Positions 59,507 to 64,000 of a stretch of DNA of 64,000 bases are shown piece after piece. The stretch is from Streptomyces tsukubensis. GTDB taxonomy: Bacteria; Actinomycetota; Actinomycetes; Streptomycetales; Streptomycetaceae. The translations under genes were made by a program, and so were the position numbers. The stretch spans positions 5,890,001-5,954,000 of the forward strand of contig NZ_CP045178.1 of NCBI RefSeq assembly GCF_009296025.1. The letters are read 5' to 3'. The notes beneath the pieces are model-generated. The model searched no databases and was not told where the DNA came from. It was given only the letters and a program-made list of their open reading frames with translations. Within the stretch, counting starts at the first letter, position 1, and every line of letters starts with the position of its first letter.

Positions 59507-59953
59507 ATGTTCCTCACTCTGCTGGTGTGCGGGCTGGTTGTCGCGCTGGTATTGGCGGGGCTCTTTGTCTTCGGTCTGCGACGGCGGCTGATCCAGCGGT
59601 CCGGCGGAACCTTCGACTGCTCCCTGCGCTGGGACGCCCCCGAGAAGGGCGACACCTCGGGCAAAGGGTGGGTCTACGGTGTGGCCCGCTACAACGGTGA
59701 CCGCGTCGCCTGGTTCCGCGTCTTCTCCTACGCGCCGAGACCCCGCAGGGTCCTCGACCGGGCCGCCATCGAGGTCGTCGACCGGCGTACCCCGGACGGC
59801 GAGGAGGAGATGGCGCTGCTCTCCAACGCGATCGTCCTCGGCTGTCTCCACCACGGCAGGCGCCTGGAACTCGCCATGACCGAGGACGCTCTCACGGGGT
59901 TCTTGGCCTGGCTTGAGGCCGCCCCGCCCGGCCAACGAGTCAATGTGGCTTAA
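59507..59953 (+). CDS. DUF2550 membrane protein
   Basis: 148 residues. ATG nine bases after GAGGAGG; a GTG two codons earlier is too close to the ribosome site. One N-terminal membrane segment (LTLLVCGLVVALVLAGLFVF), then a cytoplasmic domain (GTFDCSLRWDAPEKG ... WFRVFSYAPRPRR) of the DUF2550 family, which commonly follows atpC in actinomycetes. Function unknown. Confidence 0.87.
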   Translation: MFLTLLVCGLVVALVLAGLFVFGLRRRLIQRSGGTFDCSLRWDAPEKGDTSGKGWVYGVARYNGDRVAWFRVFSYAPRPRRVLDRAAIEVVDRRTPDGEEEMALLSNAIVLGCLHHGRRLELAMTEDALTGFLAWLEAAPPGQRVNVA

Positions 59954-60015
59954 AGGGGGTGCTCGTTGGTTGGGGGTGCCCCTGGACGGAGTCTGGGGGA
60001 GAGTCAATGTGGCTT
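59937..60015. repeat. 15-bp direct repeat around the DUF2550 stop
   Basis: GAGTCAATGTGGCTT occurs at 59937-59951 (its end overlaps the stop codon) and again at 60001-60015, 64 bp apart. The second copy is non-coding. Confidence 0.8.
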
Positions 60016-60037
60016 GATCCGCCCCGTCAGGCAGGTG

Positions 60038-60078
60038 GAAGCCGGGGAGACAGGGGGCGGACCTGTCTCCCCGGCTTC
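60038..60078. terminator. bidirectional terminator between DUF2550 and chitinase genes
   Basis: Perfect 17-bp stem (GAAGCCGGGGAGACAGG and complement) with a 7-base loop between convergent genes. Confidence 0.8.
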
Positions 60079-60130
60079 GTTTCATGGGGTGGTGCCGGTG
60101 GTGGTCTTGGCTACTTCAGGGCGGCCCTGG

Positions 60131-61984
60131 CTACTTCAGACCGTTGCTGATCGCGGTGACCAGTTCGCCGTTGGTCGTGTCGCCGCTGAACTCCCAGAAG
60201 AAGGCGCCGCCCAGGCCCTGGCTCTTCGCCCAGCTCATCTTTGAGGCGATGGTGGCCGGGGTGTCGTAGCTCCACCAGTTCGAGCCGCAGTGCGCGTAGG
60301 CGGTGCCGGCCACTGTGCCCGTGGCGGGGCAGCTGGTCTTGAGCACCTTGTAGTCCTCGATGCCCTGCTCGTACTTTCCTGGGGCAGGGCCGGTCGCCGT
60401 GCCGCCCGGCGCGTCCTGGGTGACTCCGGTCCAGCCGCGGCCGTAGAAGCCGATGCCGAGGAGCAGCTTGCTCGCGGGGACACCCTTCGACTTGAGCTTG
60501 GCTATCGCGTCGGCCGAGGTGAAGCCGGGGGTCGGGATGCCGCTGTAGGAGGTGAGCGGGGAGTGCGGGGCCGTGGGGCCCTGCGCGGCCCACGCGCCGA
60601 AGAAGTCGTACGTCATCACGTTGTACCAGTCGAGCGACTGCGCCGCGCCCGCGTAGTCGGCGGCGTCGAGTTTGCCGCCGGTGGTGCCGTCCGCGCTGAT
60701 GGCGGCGGTGACCAGGTTCTTCGAGCCGAACTTGGTGCGCGTCGCGGAGGTCAGGTTCTTGAGCGCGGCCTGGCCGCTGGAGTCACAGGTGAGGCCGCAG
60801 GCGTTGGGGTACTCCCAGTCGAGGTCGATGCCGTCGAAGACGTCCGCCCAGCGCGGGTCCTCGACCAGGTCGTAGCAGGACTGGGCGAAGGCGGCCGGGT
60901 TCTTCGCCGCCTCGGTGAACCCTCCTGACCAGGTCCAGCCGCCGAAGGACCACAGCACCTTCAGGTTCGGGTTCTTGGCCTTCAGCTTGCGGAGCTGGTT
61001 GAAGTTGCCGCGCAGCGGCTGGTCCCAGGTGTCGGCGACACCGTCGACGGACTGGTCCGCGGTGTACGCCTTGTCGGTCGCCGCGTAGGAGTCGCCCATC
61101 GTGCACTTGCCGCCCTGGACGTTGCCGAAGGCGTAGTTGATGTGGGTGACCTTGGACGCGGAACCGGAGCTGACCAGGTTCTTGACGTGGTAGTTGCGGT
61201 CGTAGACGCCCCACTCGGTGAAGTAGCCGAGCTTCACCTTGTCGCCGCCTCCCGGTTCACCCGGGTCGGTGGTTCCCGTGGTGTGCACCTTGACGGCGCC
61301 GCTGACCGGTCCCGTCTGGTCGGCCGTGTCGCGGGCCTGGACGGTGTACGAGTAGTCGGTGCCGGGGGTGAGGCCGGTGTCGCTGTACGACGTGGTGGTG
61401 ACCGTGGCGACCTTGGCTCCGTCGCGCAGCACGTCGTAGTTCTTGACGCCCTTGTCGTCGGTGGCCGCGCCCCAGGCCAGCTTCACCGAGGTGTCGGTGA
61501 TGGCGGAGGCGGTGGGCGTGCCTGGCGCGGAGGGGGCGGTGTCGCCCGGGACGGTGCCTCCGTCACAGGAGACGCCGTTGAGCTTGCAGCCGGAGGGGCC
61601 GCCGGAGCCTGTGCCGTTGAAGCCGAAGGAGACGGAGGCGCCGGGCGCGAGGGGACCGGCCCAGCTCTTGTTCTTGGCGGTCCAGTGGTCGCCCGAGTTG
61701 GTGACGTCGGCGTCCCACGCGGAGGTCACCTTGGTGCCTGACGGGAAGTCCCACTCGACGGTCCAGCCGTTCAGCGCGCTGGTGCCGGTGTTCTTCACCG
61801 TCCATTTGCCCTCGAAGCCGGTGCCCCAGTCCTGGGTCTTGGTGTAGGCGGCTGTGGCGGTGGTGGCCGCGTCCGCGGGGGCGGCGAGGCCCACCAGGGC
61901 AGCGAGGGGGAGGAGCAGGGTTGTGAGCCCTGCCACGGCTCTGTGTCGGAAGCGCAGTCCGCGCTTCGGGGTTCCTGTGCTCAA
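60131..61984 (-). CDS. secreted GH18 chitinase with CBM2 and FnIII domains
   Basis: 617 residues, TTG start with GAGGAG upstream. Signal peptide (AVAGLTTLLLPLAALVGLAA), CBM2 (about 38-140; WTVKNTGTSALNGWTVEWDF), a cystine-containing linker, FnIII (about 150-235), and a GH18 barrel with the catalytic DGIDLDWE (Glu near residue 389) and YNVMTYDFFGAW. It hydrolyses chitin outside the cell; CBM2 binds chitin or cellulose. Two 12-bp direct repeats in the promoter fit chitin control and glucose repression. Confidence 0.93.
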   Translation of the reverse strand: MSTGTPKRGLRFRHRAVAGLTTLLLPLAALVGLAAPADAATTATAAYTKTQDWGTGFEGKWTVKNTGTSALNGWTVEWDFPSGTKVTSAWDADVTNSGDHWTAKNKSWAGPLAPGASVSFGFNGTGSGGPSGCKLNGVSCDGGTVPGDTAPSAPGTPTASAITDTSVKLAWGAATDDKGVKNYDVLRDGAKVATVTTTSYSDTGLTPGTDYSYTVQARDTADQTGPVSGAVKVHTTGTTDPGEPGGGDKVKLGYFTEWGVYDRNYHVKNLVSSGSASKVTHINYAFGNVQGGKCTMGDSYAATDKAYTADQSVDGVADTWDQPLRGNFNQLRKLKAKNPNLKVLWSFGGWTWSGGFTEAAKNPAAFAQSCYDLVEDPRWADVFDGIDLDWEYPNACGLTCDSSGQAALKNLTSATRTKFGSKNLVTAAISADGTTGGKLDAADYAGAAQSLDWYNVMTYDFFGAWAAQGPTAPHSPLTSYSGIPTPGFTSADAIAKLKSKGVPASKLLLGIGFYGRGWTGVTQDAPGGTATGPAPGKYEQGIEDYKVLKTSCPATGTVAGTAYAHCGSNWWSYDTPATIASKMSWAKSQGLGGAFFWEFSGDTTNGELVTAISNGLK

Positions 61985-62090
61985 GAGGTACTCCTCGGGG
62001 GAGGTGACCGACGTGATGGGTGGAACCCTGCGCCGCCCGTGAGCACCTGTGTGGGTGCTGTGCTCACCGCAGTGTGCGGCGAATATAGAA

Positions 62091-62123
62091 AGGTCTGGAC
62101 CAGCGGTCAAGAGGTCTGGACCA
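62091..62123 (-). promoter_or_regulatory. paired 12-bp chitinase promoter repeats (DasR-like)
   Basis: Read on the minus strand, TGGTCCAGACCT occurs twice (62112-62123 and 62091-62102), nine bases apart, about 105-140 bp upstream of the chitinase start. This is the known Streptomyces chitinase direct repeat and overlaps the DasR-site core (TGGTCTAGACCA type). Confidence 0.75.
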
Positions 62124-62174
62124 GAGATGAATCGCTGGTGGTGATCGGGGATTTCGGGGCAACAGGTCGGAACG

Positions 62175-62873
62175 TCAGATTCCGCATTCCTGGGCCAGCA
62201 CCGCGGCCTGGACCCTGCTGCGGAGTCCGAGCTTGGCGAGCAGCCGGCTCACATGGGTCTTCACCGTGGCCCCCGCCATGTCCAGACGCAGGGCGATCTC
62301 CGCGTTCGACAGCCCCTCGCCCAGGCAGGACAGCACCTCCCGCTCCCGCCGGGTCAGTGAGGCGAGGGCGGTCGGAGGCGGTTGGACGCCGGGACGCCGA
62401 GGGCCCGCGGCGAACTCGGCGATCAGCTTGCGGGTGACCGAAGGGGCGATGAGCCCCTCGCCGGCCGCCACGGTCCGCACGGCTGCGATGAGTTCGCGGG
62501 CCTCGGCCTGTTTGAGCAGAAACCCGGAGGCGCCCGCGCGCAGCGCCCCGAAGACGTACTCGTCCAGGTCGAAGGTGGTCAGGACCAGCACGTCGGCGAG
62601 ACCTTCCGAGACGATGGCCCGGGTGGCGCTGACCCCGTCGAGCCTGGGCATCTGGATGTCCATCAGCACCACGTCGGGGCGGAGTTCCCGCGCCAGCTCC
62701 ACGGCCCGCTCCCCGTCCCCGGCCTCTCCGGTCACCTCGATGTCCCCCGCGCTGCGCAGGATCAGTACGAGACCCGCCCGTACGGCCGTCTGGTCCTCGG
62801 CGATCAGGACGCGGATCGGTGGGTTCGGCGTCGACGGTGCCGGGGTCGTCGGCGCCGGGGTCGTCGGGGTCAT
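62175..62873 (-). CDS. NarL/LuxR-family response regulator
   Basis: 232 residues from the ATG overlapping the kinase stop (ATGA). Short Thr/Pro-rich N-tail, then a receiver domain (IRVLIAEDQ; phospho-Asp in DVVLMDIQMPRLDG; Lys in GFLLKQAE) and a C-terminal LuxR-type HTH (LTRREREVLSCLGEGLSNAE, then ATVKTHVSRLLAKLGLRSR). Partner of the kinase beside it. Divergent in direction from nothing nearby, but its gene ends 190 bp from the chitinase gene start on the same strand; a link to chitin use is possible but unproven. Confidence 0.93.
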   Translation of the reverse strand: MTPTTPAPTTPAPSTPNPPIRVLIAEDQTAVRAGLVLILRSAGDIEVTGEAGDGERAVELARELRPDVVLMDIQMPRLDGVSATRAIVSEGLADVLVLTTFDLDEYVFGALRAGASGFLLKQAEARELIAAVRTVAAGEGLIAPSVTRKLIAEFAAGPRRPGVQPPPTALASLTRREREVLSCLGEGLSNAEIALRLDMAGATVKTHVSRLLAKLGLRSRVQAAVLAQECGI

Positions 62874-64000
62874 CGGTGGTCTCCTTCGGGGGCGGGGCGG
62901 GGTGATCCCTCGACGGGGAGCGTCGCGAGGACCCGCCACAGCGCCGGAGCCCCGCCTTGTCCCGGGCCCCGTACGGGCCTCCCTTGTCCTGCGCCCGGCA
63001 CAGGCCTCCCCTGTCCTGCGCCCGGCACGGGCCCCGCCTCGAAGGTGCCGCCGAGGAGCTCGACGCGCTCGCGCATGCCGATCAGACCCGCACCGGAACC
63101 CGGCGCCCGAGGGCCGGTGCGGACGTCGCCGTGGACGCTGGTGACCCTGATGGTGAGCGCGCGGGCGCCACGGGCCAGCGTGACCGTCACGGGGCCGGGG
63201 GAGGCGTGTTTCAGGGAGTTGGTGAGGGATTCCTGCACGATGCGGTAGGCCGCCAGCTCGACCGGTGTGGGCAGCACGTCCCCCGAGGGGCGGCTGTCGG
63301 CGAGGGTGAACGTCAGGCCGTCCGCACCGCCCCCCGCCTCGGCGGCGTGGGCGACGAGCGCGCCCAGCTCTTCGAGCCTGGGGACCGCCGCCGGGTGCTG
63401 ATCGGCGGCCGGGTCACGGAGCAGTCCGATGAGCCTGCGCATCTCGGCCAGGCCGTCGACGCTGTTCTCGCGGATCACCCCCAGCGCCTCCCGTGAGGTG
63501 CCCGGATCGTCAAGGGAGAGCGCCGCGGTGGAGTGGATGGCGATGGCGGAGAGGTGGCCCGCCACCATGTCGTGCAACTCGCGCGCCATCCTGGCCCGTT
63601 CCGCCGCCACCGCCTGGGCGCGGTCCATCTCCGCGAGCAGCGCGGTCTGTTCGGCCCGCAGCCGGGCGGTGACCGCTTCCTCGCGGTGGTCGCGGAGCAT
63701 CACGGCGGTGCAGGCAGGGGCGAAGCTGAGGAGAGCGATGAGGGCGCCGAGGAGGAGCCCCTGGGCATCGCGCAGCCAGGCCAGAAAGCCGAGGGCCGAC
63801 ATGACGGAGACCAGCCCGGTCAGCGCCGGCATCCTGCGGGCGGTCGCCGCGCTCCCGTAGAGCGTGACGGCGTACATCAGGTCGCTGAACATCACGTAGG
63901 TCGCGAGGCTGCCCTGGGTGAACTGGTCGGCGATCAGCATGACCGTACCCACCAGCGCCGCCGTGCGCGGCAGCGTACGCCGGCCCAGTTCCGCCACGGC
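62870..64000 (-). CDS. HisKA_3-type sensor histidine kinase (5' end outside window)
   Basis: At least 376 residues; the frame stays open to base 64000, so the true start may be beyond. Several membrane segments, then phospho-acceptor His in ARMARELHDMVAGHLSAIA and an HATPase domain (VQESLTNSLKHA; GSGAGLIGMRERVELLGG). Between the glycine box and the end is a three-copy PVPGAGQGR repeat (DNA about 62958-63030). Cognate of the overlapping LuxR-type regulator. Confidence 0.9.
   Translation of the reverse strand, partial: AVAELGRRTLPRTAALVGTVMLIADQFTQGSLATYVMFSDLMYAVTLYGSAATARRMPALTGLVSVMSALGFLAWLRDAQGLLLGALIALLSFAPACTAVMLRDHREEAVTARLRAEQTALLAEMDRAQAVAAERARMARELHDMVAGHLSAIAIHSTAALSLDDPGTSREALGVIRENSVDGLAEMRRLIGLLRDPAADQHPAAVPRLEELGALVAHAAEAGGGADGLTFTLADSRPSGDVLPTPVELAAYRIVQESLTNSLKHASPGPVTVTLARGARALTIRVTSVHGDVRTGPRAPGSGAGLIGMRERVELLGGTFEAGPVPGAGQGRPVPGAGQGRPVRGPGQGGAPALWRVLATLPVEGSPRPAPEGDHR

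Overview
The window is a piece of a Streptomyces chromosome (core-arm side). Evidence is the very high GC content with strong GC bias at third codon positions, frequent GTG and TTG starts, a conservon (cvnABCD), a Ku gene with a lysine-rich tail, a Rho with a long disordered insert, and the block lysA-hom-thrC-thrB-rho-LCP-rpmE-prfA-prmC-tsaC-PTP-wecA-like-atpIBEFHAGDC, which from memory follows the S. coelicolor gene order. The species cannot be named from sequence alone. Both edges cut genes: a cvnA-type kinase at the left and a sensor kinase at the right.

Layout. 1-5.7 kb: conservon (kinase-like CvnA, roadblock CvnB, DUF742 CvnC, GTPase CvnD) followed by a styrene/indole-monooxygenase-type flavoprotein. 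5.8-6.1 kb: a degenerate 15-16 bp tandem array. 6.1-10 kb: NlpC/P60 hydrolase, a small hypothetical gene, an AurF-like diiron oxygenase, and a Pro/Gln/Gly-rich membrane protein. 10-13.5 kb: a translationally coupled FtsW-type flippase/polymerase and class B PBP pair, and a small secreted SH3-like protein. 13.8-17.2 kb: a NERD-domain protein, then divergent LigD-polymerase and Ku (end joining), and a small Cys-rich membrane protein. 17.6-22.5 kb: secreted GH2 glycosidase with AbfB domain; STAND-type ATPase. 22.5-23.1 kb: gene-poor remnant zone. 23.1-29.5 kb (all minus strand): GPP34, DUF3159, S9 peptidase, TetR, ECF42-type sigma factor and its YCII/DGPF partner. 30-33.3 kb is accessory: two low-complexity secreted proteins diverging from an AT-rich island, a TetR-Dabb operon with tandem operators, a decayed surface-protein fragment, then tRNA-Arg(CCG).

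33.7-59.4 kb is conserved core: response regulator, NrtL, lysine/threonine biosynthesis, Rho, LCP, L31, RF1 and its methyltransferase, t6A synthase, a phosphatase-like protein lacking the usual nucleophile, a lipid-linked sugar phosphotransferase, and the whole F1Fo ATP synthase operon. 59.5-64 kb: DUF2550 protein, a secreted GH18 chitinase with the classical repeated 12-bp chitinase promoter element, and a two-component pair.

Regulation is legible in several places: a SigR-type promoter before rpmE and a possible one before rho, a Rex-like operator before atpI, TetR dyads before both tetR genes, and many long intrinsic hairpins. I see no CRISPR array, complete transposon or prophage. No clear-cut new multi-gene system is visible; the best leads are the Ser-for-Cys phosphatase, the STAND ATPase with an acetyltransferase-like middle domain, the paired low-complexity secreted proteins, and several unexplained inverted or tandem repeats.
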